Program-made: the position numbers and the translations under genes | The notes under the pieces: model-generated | What the model saw: the letters and a program-made list of their open reading frames with translations, nothing else | The model's database searches: none | Told to the model about the DNA's origin: nothing | Part shown: positions 13,071-23,802 of the stretch, in pieces | How the letters are laid out: each line of letters begins with the position of its first letter | Position numbering within the stretch: the stretch's first letter is position 1 | Source of the DNA: Sceloporus undulatus | Taxonomy: Eukaryota; Chordata; Lepidosauria; Squamata; Phrynosomatidae | NCBI RefSeq assembly: GCF_019175285.1 | Contig: NC_056523.1 | Location: 182,428,732-182,492,731, forward strand | DNA length: 64,000 nucleotides | Direction: 5' to 3'

Positions 13071-13469
13071 TCATCCAGGTATCTATCAATAGGATTCTGA
13101 TCAACTTTCTGTCTACTCCTGGACTGAGAAGTGCAAACCAAGGTAAACTCAGTGGAATGAGCTGAAGAAGGAAAGCATATGGGTGTCTCTAACCCTGCTT
13201 CCCTTTGCTTTCTAGCTTTCATGGGGGAATGCCTTCGTATATTAAAATGTCTTTTCCTGCAATTTGTTTGGGATTTCAGGTGAGTCACAGCCACTATTTA
13301 CAATCATTCATATCTTTAATGATGGATGAATAATGTGACAGAAACCTAGATGGTACTGTTACACTCCCACCACTTGTCAGCATGGTGACAAATTACAAGG
13401 GGAAACATTGCAGCCTTAATTTGGTGTCCTTTTGGATGAAAGTTTTCAAAGCAGTAGCTGTGTTAAGGT

Positions 13470-13688
13470 TCATGTACACTGCAGAAATAATGCAGTTTGA
13501 TGCTGCTTTAACTGCCATGGCTCAGTGCTATGGGATTCTGGAATTTGTAGTTTTGTGAGATATTTAGCTTTCTCTGTCAGAGAGTTCTGGTGCCACAACA
13601 CACTGCAAATCCCAGGATTCCATAGGTTGGAGCCATGAAAGTTAAAGTGGTGTCAAACTGAATTAATTCTGCAGTGCAGATGCGGCCT
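13470..13688. mobile_element. Palindromic MITE, family 1
   Basis: Arms 'cactgcagaaataatgcagt' and 'attaattctgcagtgcagat', with the usual internal 'ggattctggaatttgtagtt' and 'gcaaatcccaggattccata'. Confidence 0.75.
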
Positions 13689-13697
13689 CAGGGAAAT

Positions 13698-13832
13698 GGT
13701 AGGGTCTCTGTCTCTGGATGCCTTTAAAAAGAGACTGTTGGGTTTGCTTTAGCTCGAGATCTTTCACTAAGCCAAGGGTTGGAATTAATGGCCCATGAAG
13801 CCCCTTCCAACTTTGTGATTCTGGGTTACTGG
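13698..13832 (+). mobile_element. CR1-like LINE 3' tail
   Basis: It ends in 'gccccttccaactttgtgat' and a TTCTGG tail, as CR1/L3 3' ends do. Short and decayed. Confidence 0.5.
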
Positions 13833-14297
13833 ACTAGTGGAACAGCTGGTGTAGCTGAACTACACTGGGTCTGTTCCATAGGCAATGAAGTTTCTCATGT
13901 AATTCTACTCCATTGATTTCAACCAATGTCAATCAACACAGCACCAGTCTCTGCTCTAGCAGCTCTTGGGTTCTTTTGCAATGTAAGATTTGGGCCAAGT
14001 CCTGCAAGACAGTATCTTAGGGCTGATTTGAATAAACGGTGACTGGTGTTTTACACATACATCTATTAGCTTATGCTTCTGGGTACACCTTTTTGGCCAT
14101 GGCATAATGTCTGTATTCAGTTCACAGTTACACAAGTGGAATTTTACAAGGGCAACTGTTACACATGAAGTTGTGCATCCTTGGATTGGGCATAACAATT
14201 TGTCATGTACACCTTATTTCAGGTACACCTTATTTTACTGTACACCTTATTTCACTGGAAGCACATTTGCAATTATTTGCATGGCATTGGTAAACTG

Positions 14298-14470
14298 AAT
14301 TGGCCTCATCTGACAGAATCCTGGGATTAGTAGTTTGGTGAGGCACTAGAGCTCTCTGGTTGAAAAGTCTAAACATCTAATGAAACTACAAATCCCAGTA
14401 TTCCATAGAATGGAATTAAGGCAGTTAAAGTGGAACCATAGTGCAATAACTCTAATGTGAAAGGGGCTTA
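14298..14470. mobile_element. Palindromic MITE remnant
   Basis: It shares the inner arms of family 1 ('tcctgggattagtagtttgg' and 'ctacaaatcccagtattcca'), but its ends have diverged. Confidence 0.5.
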
Positions 14471-14837
14471 GATGAGTGTAGATTTACATTATGCAGAGGT
14501 AAGATTTTGACTATAATTTATTTTTATTTATATCCTCCTTTTCCTCAGCTGTAGAATTTTAGATATATTTTTAGTGTCTTTCATCCCTATAAAGAAGCTT
14601 CAGTGGGGTTCATATGCTTATAGATCAGTCTTCTCTGTTCTGGTGACCTCCAGATGTATTGGGCTACAGCTCCCATCACCACAGCCAGCATGGCCATACT
14701 GACAAGAGTGATAGGATTTATAGTTAAACACTTCTGGAGGATGCCAGGCTGGCAAAGGGTGCCTTGAACCAAGCTCTGTGTCAAGTATGCTAACAACCAG
14801 CCATTTGTACACCTACCAAAATAAGATTGCCCCTTTT

Positions 14838-15035
14838 GCTTCTTGTTGCATGCCCTCAAGGTGACCCTGTCATGGAGTTTTATTGGCAGAATTTGTTCAG
14901 AGGGAGTTGCCTTCATCAAAGGCTGAGAGAGTGTGACTTGCCCAAGATCACCCAAACAGTTTCCATGTCTGAGTGAAGATTTGAACCCTATTCTCCCAGT
15001 CATAGTCCAATACCCAAACCATACACCACACTGCC
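14838..15035 (-). mobile_element. tRNA-derived SINE
   Basis: Reverse-strand copy: 'cttcttgttgcatgccctca' at the tail side, then 'gtgtgacttgcccaagatca' and the head complement 'aaaccatacaccacactgcc'. Confidence 0.75.
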
Positions 15036-15975
15036 TCTCTTTTACTCATTGCCTCTGTATTTTTAAGCAGTAGCACTCTTGTCCACACATAGACACACAT
15101 TAAAGCAGTTGGTCTCCATTACACATAGTTTGTCACCATGCCAGGAAGAATTTTTATCTGCTAAATTTCTGCTATCAGCAGGCAGCTATTGAGAACATAG
15201 GGTTAAGCCATTAACGGACGAAGCAGTTAAGAAGATCACTGTAGACCAGAGGAGGGGGAATCATGTTAACTTTCAAGATGTCACTTACAACCCCCAGCAG
15301 CCTTAGCAGCCTAGGAATTGGTGAGGAAAGCTGGGCATTACAGTCCAGCCATAGCTGGGATATCACATGATCCCTAACCTGCTGTAGAGAAATGTGATCA
15401 TGCTGGCATGGGGATTCTGGTGGTTATAGTCCAAAACAAGTAAGTTTCTCCAGCTTTGCTCTTAACAAAGGTTTGAAAGCTCAGGCTGCTAAACTCTTCT
15501 TACCAATCTGTCTATTATAGAGGCCCAAAACTGATTATTTCCCACTCAATTCAAACAGCATGTCAGGACTATGCATAACGGGGAAGGTTTGATTGGATGG
15601 GGCAAAAAACCCCATACCATCTATCTTCCTCTCCTCTGCAGTATGAATTAATTTTGTTTTTTAAAAAGTCAAGCACAGTTTCAGCCAAATTGTGTGACAA
15701 ATGGTACATCTCCTTTAGTTTTAAGGAGAACATGACATTTCACCCTTCCCTTTGGTCTCTTTGCATGCTTTATCATCTGCCTGCTGATGTTGACTCAAAC
15801 CACAAAGAGGAAACAAGGCTCTCAAAGCCTCAAGTGGTACTTGTAATAGCAATGCTTGCCTCTTTCCCTGACAGATCTCATTAGTTTACATACAATGTCT
15901 GAACCTGGCACCTGAATCAGAAACAAACCAAGGCTGAAAACCAGGAAAAGCACCTTCATTTAAGCAGTGATCCTG

Positions 15976-16207
15976 TGTATGTTGTGTGCCTTGAGGTAGT
16001 TTCTGACTTCTGGTGGCCTAAGGCGAACCTATTATGGGGTTTATTGGCAAGACTTGTTCAGAGGAGGTTTCCCATTGCCTTCCTCTGAGGGTGAGAGTGT
16101 GACTTGCCCAAGGTTACCTAGTGGTTTTTTTATGCTCAAGTGGGGAACTGAACCCTGATCTCCAGAGTTGTAGTGCAACACTCAAGCCACTATGCCACAC
16201 TGGCTCC
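15976..16207 (-). mobile_element. tRNA-derived SINE
   Basis: Reverse-strand copy: 'tgttgtgtgccttgaggtag' to 'actatgccacactggctcc', with the body complement 'gtgacttgcccaaggttacc'. Confidence 0.85.
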
Positions 16208-16404
16208 AGATTGAGGCTAGATGCCTAGATACTGATAAAAGTCTCTAAAGCCTAACTCAGCCTTCTTCAATTGGACAGAGGGACTACAATGCCTATCCTT
16301 CTTATTGGCTATGTTGGCTAAGGTTGATTGTTTCTGGAGTTTCTCTGGGTTCCTTTGTTCCTTAGATTCTAATGTGTATTGCTTCATTTTGAAATGTATC
16401 AAGC

Positions 16405-16637
16405 CAGCATGGAGTAGTGGGTTTGGGTTTTGAACGATGGCTCTGGAGAAGAGGGTTCAAATCCTCACTTAGCCTTGCAAACCCACCGGGTGACCTTGGA
16501 CAAGTCACACTTTCTCAGCCTTGGAGGAAGAAGATGTCAAATCAAATCTGAACAAATCTTGTCAAGGAAACCCCATGACATGTTTGCCTTAAGGTCACCA
16601 TAAGTGAGAAACAACTTGAATGCACACACCAACAACA
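16405..16637 (+). mobile_element. tRNA-derived SINE
   Basis: Nearly full copy: head 'ccagcatggagtagtgggtt', B-box-like 'gggttcaaatcctcac', body 'ggacaagtcacactttctca', end 'cttgaatgcacacaccaaca'. Confidence 0.85.
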
Positions 16638-16735
16638 ATGCCAACTCTGTTATGTTTGGGGACTCTCACATTCTGCTGATAGGGAAGCTGGGCATCTGTC
16701 CCAAAGTGCTACCCTGATGGCACCATTGTCTACAC

Positions 16736-16779
<44 letters not shown>
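16736..16779. repeat. (AAT)n microsatellite
   Basis: About 14 AAT units in a row, followed by an AT-rich tract without coding potential. Confidence 0.95.
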
Positions 16780-17221
16780 GGAGCTTATATATTTTTCCCG
16801 CCTCTCCAAAGATCAAGGAGGGATTACAACAATAAAATAATACAAGGTAATACAAATAGTACAGAATATTAATACAATCAATAAAACACTAATATTGAGT
16901 TTACCAATTCCTATTAGTACTTTAAAATCAATTTATCAGTAGTCAGTGATCACAGTCGAGGATGGGATATTATGATCAGCTTTTATATAGAATCTGATGG
17001 ATAAGACTTCTGGAAGAGATCTATTTTGAGTGCCTTCTTAAAGGCCTACCAAGATGCCTTCAGTAAATACACCCCTCTCTCGGCTTTTTCTAAAGTCCAA
17101 ACTGATCCCTCTCTCAATCCCTCTTTCTATTTCTCTCACATACTTCCTTGCCATCACACAACTTGGAAAAAATTGCCTTTCCAAGCTCTCTCCCTTCTCC
17201 TAAGATGGGAGCAAATTTCTG

Positions 17222-17445
17222 TATGGTGTAGGTGTTTTAATATTGTGGACTGGGTCTGGGACTCTAGGAGCCCCAATCCCAGTCCGAGTTCAAACCCTGC
17301 TCTGTCATGGAAATCCATTGGGTGACCTAAAGTAATTCATACTCTCTTAGCCTCAGAGGAAGGCAATGGCAAAATTCCTCTGCACAAATCCTGTCAAGAA
17401 ACCCTGTGAATGGCTCATCATAAATCAGAGTTGGCTTGAAGGCAC

Positions 17446-17494
<49 letters not shown>
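17222..17494 (+). mobile_element. tRNA-derived SINE with a (CAG)16 tail
   Basis: A diverged head is followed by the standard body ('gaggaaggcaatggcaaaat') and 3' end ('gttggcttgaaggcacac'). The usual (CAA)n tail has become sixteen uninterrupted CAG units at 17447-17494. Confidence 0.85.
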
Positions 17495-17497
<3 letters not shown>

Positions 17498-17605
17498 AGC
17501 TATTAGGAATACTTGCATTGAAAACACAGAAAGAAGTCTCTAGCAATCTCCTATCTTCCCATTGTGGTTGTATCTGTCTTCAAATTACCTATTGACTTAT
17601 AGTGA

Positions 17606-17830
17606 CCCCATGGTGGCGCAGTGGTTAAATGCTTGTACTGCAGCCACTCACTCAAAACCACAAGGTTGCAAGTTCAAGACCAGCAAAAGGGCTCAAGCTC
17701 GACTCAGGCTTGCATCCTTCCGAGGTCACTAAAATGAGTACCCAGACTGTTGGGGGCAAATTAGCTTACAGTTGTAAACCGCTTAGACACTGCTTAGGCA
17801 GTATGAAGCGGTATATAAATGAAGCTTGTT
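17606..17830 (+). mobile_element. tRNA-derived SINE with L2-like tail
   Basis: Well-preserved copy: 'ccatggtggcgcagtggtta', 'tgcttgtactgcagccactc', 'aaaatgagtacccagactgt' and the L2-like end 'gaagcggtatataaatgaag'. Confidence 0.8.
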
Positions 17831-18242
17831 TATAGGGTTTTCTTAAACAAGAACTATTCAAATGTGGGTTTTGCCCATTTCTTCCTCTGAAGAATTCCTT
17901 ACAGCACTTGGTATTTGTACAACCAAGTACTAACCAGGGCTGACTCCTGCTTAACTTCCATGTTCAGATGGAGCCACTGCTATTAGCTGGTTATTAACCA
18001 GCAACCTCCTGGTTTGCAAAGGCAAGAGGTTATTTTAGGATCAAGAACAATTACCACACCTGTAGGAAAGGTTTATTGCCAACTTGCACAGAAAAAGGAT
18101 ATTTGGCAAAGATACAGGCAAAGCAGTTGGACAGTCTGGTTTTACACTTCTGTCCTGATTAGTGCACCCTGTGTCTAGACCTTATGACAGGTCATCCATC
18201 ATACTTGTATTTGAGGGTCACACTCCCAATTTTTATCAGCTG

Positions 18243-18436
18243 CATAGTTTTTTGTGGTTTTTGGGGGCTATGTGGCCATGTTCTATAAGAGTTTCTTCCT
18301 GATGTTTCGCCAGCATCTGAAGATGCCAGCCACAGATGCTGGTGAAACATCAGGAAGAAACTCTTCTAGAACATGACCACATAGCCTGAAATACCCACCA
18401 AAAACTATGGATGCCGGCCATGAAAGCCTTCGACTT
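18243..18436. mobile_element. Penelope-like element terminal fragment, foldback
   Basis: The arms 'gagtttcttcctgatgtttc' and 'gaaacatcaggaagaaactc' are inverted copies. The sequence matches the ends of the larger Penelope-like piece at 31050. Only terminal parts remain, so it is a broken fossil. Confidence 0.65.
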
Positions 18437-19494
18437 ATCAGTTGCCCTTGGACATCTCCCCAGGTGTAAATGTTTATACCAACTGAAGACAAGTAGTCCT
18501 CCCTAATTACTCAAGCTGTACCAAACCTGGTCAAATTTGGGTGAACTCTGTAGGTTCTCATGATTTAGTAGAAATGAAGCACACTCAGCATTAACTTCAT
18601 ATAACAATTATTTTCTGGCTCCTTTCCAATACACCTCCTTTAAAAAAAGACCATCAAACATGCCTTCATCTTTTGTGTGTGTGTGTCAAATAAATTCTGC
18701 CTCCAATTTTAATTCAGGACAAGAAGTATAACAAACAAAACAACAACTTGGTTTAACCTCCTGTTCACCCCTCCCTATTTGATATTACATCAATACAATT
18801 GGGGTGGATGACCTGGATTTGACCCCACTGTGGACGCCTGACCTGTGTGCACATGGCAAACCTGGGTAGAGCTAGCCAGGGTCTAGAAAGGCACCCACAT
18901 TGATGAGATCATCAGATTTGCCAGCACAGTGTTTTTGTGCCTGGAGAGGGTGAAGGGATTATGGCTAGTGTCAGTCCCCTTTGTCTGAGGTATTCACACC
19001 AATCACTCATACATTCAGTCCAGTTTTGGACCATTCTTTCCCTACTTGAGAACCATTTTAACTTTTGCAAACCCTTGGTTTCTGCCCTCAAGACACAATC
19101 TGGGTTATATATACAACTAGCAAGTCTTTGGCTTTAGTTCAGTGGCAGACAGACACTGTCAATTTACTTGGCTAAGCACCTCAGTACACTCGCCACCCTC
19201 ACTTGCAGTTGGAACTATTGAGTTCTCTCTCCATTCTGGACCCTCTTCAATTGGAAACAAGAGCTGTCTAGGTAAAATATCACTATTAGCAAAGCCTTAC
19301 ATCTGTTCACCGCTACCACCTTTGTTTCCTAGCTCTTGTGCATGTGCATGAATGCATGTGTGAGCATGTGCATTTCACTTATCCCCCTTCATAAAGTATA
19401 AAACTTATTTAAAACGCCTCTGGAGTTCTGTGTGACTGCAGACCTGGTATAGCTGGCCTGTATCCTGAGATCGTTGTTACCCTGACTGAACTAT

Positions 19495-19727
19495 GGCCTG
19501 TTACAGACTACCAAAATAAAGCTGCTTCGGGTCTCTTTGAAGGTATGCCATTTAAATGATGCATGGGTCCTAAGAGTCCAGAGGTCGTGCCAAAGCCACA
19601 CTCCGCTCCCAAGGACTGGAGTGCAGCTTTCGTGCAGCTTCCGGATTCTTAGGATGCATGCATCATTTAAACAGCATACCTCCAAAGAGACCCGAAGCAG
19701 CTTTATTTTGGCAGTCTGTAACAGGCC
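19495..19727. mobile_element. Palindromic MITE, family 2
   Basis: The inverted ends GGCCTGTTACAGACTACCAA and TTGGCAGTCTGTAACAGGCC enclose mirrored arms (ataaagctgcttcgggtctc; gagacccgaagcagctttat). Other copies lie at 37380, 52681 and 62184. Confidence 0.85.
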
Positions 19728-19829
19728 TAAATTTGTCCTTTGAGCTAAGTACCAAATTCCCCTAAAATCATAGTCATTTGTGGAGGTACTCCCCGGACCC
19801 TAGCAAGTTGGGTAACAATAGTTATCCAG

Positions 19830-20012
19830 ATAGTAGAAGCCTAGTAAAGTGATCTTGGAAGGTAAGCAGGTTCAGTTCTGGTTAGTACTTGGATGGGAGA
19901 CCTTCAATGGATACCAGGTGCTATAGGGTATATTTCAGAGGAAGGAATGGGAAAATCAACTCTGAGTATTCTTTGCCTAAGAAAACTTTATGAAATTAAT
20001 GGAGTCATCACC
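19830..20012 (+). mobile_element. 5S rRNA-derived SINE, decayed
   Basis: 'gtgatcttggaaggtaagca' and 'acttggatgggagaccttca' match the 5S-like head; the body 'gaggaaggaatgggaaaatc' follows. It ends about 80 bp before the first TESPA1 coding exon. Confidence 0.7.
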
Positions 20013-20093
20013 CACCTGAAAGAGAAAAGTTGTTGAGTTCCAAATCAAGCATCTCGAGGGATCTCAGTTCCCTAGTATTTTGTTTCTCTGCAG

Positions 20094-20269
20094 GTTCTCG
20101 TGAGTGATGGACCAAGTCACTTCATGGCTGGGCCAGTCTTCTTGGGAGAGGCGGAAGGCATGGGCCAAGCAGGGATACACATGGCCAGCTGTTGAAGAGG
20201 AGATTCCTGATGCTCCACAGGACACATTTGATCCACAGGCCTCATTTTTGGAGCATGGTTTCCTGCAAG
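20094..20269 (+). CDS. TESPA1: TESPA1 coding exon 1
   Basis: The acceptor 'tttctctgcag' ends at 20093. ATG at 20107 gives residues 1-54 (starts MDQVTSWLGQSSWERRKAW). The donor at 20270 leaves phase 1. The ATG choice matches the mammalian N-terminus, which also starts a few residues before SWE(K/R)RRAW. Confidence 0.93.
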
Positions 20270-23200
20270 GTGGGACAACTGCATGCTAACATGGATTTCT
20301 ACTTACCTGCTGTCTTTCTTAATATATTGTCTCTCAGAACTCAGAAAAATACTTGTAAAAAGTGAACATTTACCCTCCAGAGTACCGAGTTAAATTATAG
20401 ATGTATAAGTTACCAGTCAATTGTAGTCCTCAAAATAACTCCAAGTAACCTTCTACTTTCTCACTATTAAAATAATTCAGATGGGTATTTCTGGGATCAA
20501 ATGAGTTGTTTAGGAGAATATGTATTCTCTGTAACAAAAGTCTCTCCCTACCCATGCATGGCTCAGCAATCAGACATGCAAATTAAACCTGTGTTTACCG
20601 TATGTCAACTAATCACAAAATAGAGGATGATGAATTTAAAATATACCATTGAGGAAAATCACCTCCTGTGACAGACAGACATCTTTAATCACTTGAGGAA
20701 ACATCTCTTCTGAAAACATGCTAAAATTATTGTCTACTTTCACACTTATGGCTACATACAAAAATTGGAATGCTATAAGTTGCTAGCTAATGAGCCAGCA
20801 CGGTGTAATGGTTGCAGCACTGGTAGGTTTGGGTTAGGTTTGCCATAAGTCAGAAACAACTTGAAGGCACATAACAACAATAACAAGTGGTGTAAAATAC
20901 CACTAAGTAGTGAAGCTATACACTCTGAAAATATAAAAGTTAGCTAAGGGGCTTGACAGATGGGCAGAAAGGGGCGGTGAGGTGCAGGCCATGGCAACCG
21001 CATGGCGTGGCCTCTGCGCGGCAGAAAAAGAATCATGACAGAACAGGTGGCATTGATGCACTCGCACACCATGATGATGCCCCTCGTGTGCTGTGCTGTT
21101 TGTACGCAGCTCATGAGGTGCATCATTGGCACGCGGACCGTTTGGATGCGTATGCGTGCTAAGATGGTGCCTGGACAGCATGGTAGGGCTCGGGAGCATG
21201 CGGATGTTCACTCTCCTGAGCCCTAATTTCAGCCCCAAGCCAGTGCATAGCACCAGTCTATACCGGGCCTATAATGGTTGCACTGCAAAAGGATTGAGGT
21301 TATCCTTATGTTACAGTTGCAATGAATTTTAGTTATGCCTTCATTACTGTAAAAGCCTATGAATTGCAAATAGCCTTTTAAGCCTTGCCCACCCCACCTG
21401 ACATATTTTGGAAGGGGAAAGATTTATGCAAGTTGTGTGATCACCATGGCCTACACCAGGGATGGAACACAGTTGGCCCTGCATGTGCAGAAGAGTCTGT
21501 GATCACCTGCCTTTAAGGATATGGAAAAAGACACAATGTTCTTATCACAGTGGGGGACACAATGGAAGCATACCCACTGTAATAAATTCAGATGGATGCT
21601 TCTTCATCAGAGTTCAGTTTGCAGGAAGGAGACTTTTCTAAAAATTCAGTTCAGAAGCTGACTGTGTCTAGTACTCATCAGTTCCCGCATTATTTCTTCT
21701 GGAGTGAAATTCCTAAACAGAGGCATTTTTATTCCTTGTCCAGGGCTGGGGAAGGTGGGAGCATGCAATCCTTCAGATGTTGTTGAACTGCAACTCTCAT
21801 CATCCTTCAGTATGGGCTATGCTAGCTGGGGCAGACAATACAGTATTTGCAATTCACCAACATCTAGTGGGTTACAACTTCCAGTAGTCACCAGCCAATT
21901 GTAGTCCCCAAAGTCACTGTTCTAAGCTCTGACCTGCCACTGAACAGTAATTGTAGTCTCAAAGTAACTTTTCCAAGTTCTGCTCTGCCACTGAACAAGG
22001 AACTCACCCCATCTATTTAGTCACGCATACCTTCTCTTCTTGAGTCATTTTGTTCTTTCCACCACCCACGTGGCTTTCTTTTTTAAATCTTTTACACTTT
22101 TGCTTTGTCTACTACAACTGCAGGAAAAGGAATGGGAGGAAGATAGTGCTATGTGTGAAATAATACTTGGTTCACATTACATAACTAAGCACAGCAAAAA
22201 AACAGAAGCCTTTTCTGGGTGAGGGGAGAAACTTTCTTCACTTTTCAACATAACATTTCTTGTTGATGTTGTTTAGGGCAGTGGTTCTCTAACTTTTTAC
22301 CCTTGCGACTGCCTATGGGAATCAAAATATTTTGTTTGGTTTGTGTGTATATTTTTGCTCACACATTCATGTATATTCCTGTTTTAACATTTTGTAAGGA
22401 AATAAGATTGTTCAAATTAGTACAGCTTTATTGAAATAAATTCAATACTTAACTCATGTGTAAATTTTACATATACTGTTTCACACACAGCCACATTTAC
22501 ATGCACCAATGCACACAGATATGTACACGCCCAGGCTGAATCTGCACTGCAAACAACACAGTTTAACACCATTTTAACTATCATCCTATGGAATTCTGGG
22601 ACCTGTAGTTTGTTGTTGCTCTAGAGCGCTTTGACAGAGAAGGCTAAACATCTCACACAACTACAACTACCAGAATTCCATAGCACTGAGCCATGGCAGT
22701 TAATGTGGCATCAGGCTGCATTATTTTTGCAGTACAGATTCAGCAGATTCATACTTTCTTTCACTCAGACACATACTGATTTACTCTCTCAGACACAGAA
22801 TAACACAGAAATGTTTATTCTCAGGGCAGTAATTGGAAGAGTGGAAGTAGAAAAAGCGGTGGCTCAGGATAGGCCCCACTAGAGGCCATGATCCAGTGAG
22901 CTTCCTCACTCTCCTCCTTCTTCTCTACTCAAAGGAGGACAACAGCAAACCTCCTCTGAACAAATCTTGCCAAAAAAACCCTCCCATGTTAGGGTAGTCT
23001 TAGGGTCACCATAAATCAGAACCAACTTGGAAAGCACACAACAAAGAACAGGAAGGGTATTGTTTTGTCCTCCTCTCCATGGGAGCAAAATGTCTTTGGC
23101 CAGTCCAGGGAGAAAAACTGAGAGACAGATAAAGGTTTTGTTTTTTAGAAAAAGGGAATGAAAACATGGATGGAGGAAGAGCTCAGCATCTTGTTCTGTT

Positions 23201-23766
23201 ATTCCCTGGAAAATGTGGGGTGGGAGTGGGTGGGAGGTGGCTTACGCCTTATCTCATAATCTCCAACATTTCATGGATGAAAACTGGAACACTGTGGCCA
23301 TGCAACGTCAGTGTGGGATCAAGTGGGCAACAGTTAGTAATTAGAGTCAAGAGAGGCTGCAGGAGTTTGCTTTTGCCTGAGCCTCCCCGGGAAGGGCCAG
23401 ATTACACTCCCTCCTCTTTTCTCTCTCTTGCTGAGTTAACTGACTGCAAACTATTGTTGCAGTTTGAGCTCAGTCTGCAGCAATGGATGTATGCTGGAGG
23501 GGAAATGGGGAAAGTGGAAAGAAGAGAGAGAGAGACCAGGATATTTTAAATGTAACTGAAAAAGAAGGACAACAGAGGATTAGATAGGAATGTCCCTGCC
23601 AAACTGAGACAGTTTCCCCTCCCAAGCATGCATACCACCACCTGTTTATTCATCCCAGGATGAAGCAGAAAGTGGCCCCTTTGGCTGGAGGCCTAGGACC
23701 TGCCCTTCCAAGCCCAGTTGTAGCGGCACCTTTCTCCCACTCACTCTTTCAGCTCTGGAGGTTGCC

Positions 23767-23802
<36 letters not shown>

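Larger units (their letters stand above)
1..20093. other. 5' flank of TESPA1, no coding exon found
   Basis: No open reading frame here has a recognisable protein signature apart from transposon remnants. The sequence is a patchwork of SINEs, MITEs, LINE tails and simple repeats, listed separately, with unassigned AT-rich DNA between them. Non-coding 5'UTR exons and the promoter of TESPA1 probably lie here, because the first coding exon has a splice acceptor directly upstream. I could not locate them by eye. Confidence 0.6.

Noticed and set aside
17327-17527. ORF with a poly-leucine run
   Set aside because: It is the antisense reading of the (CAG)16 SINE tail.
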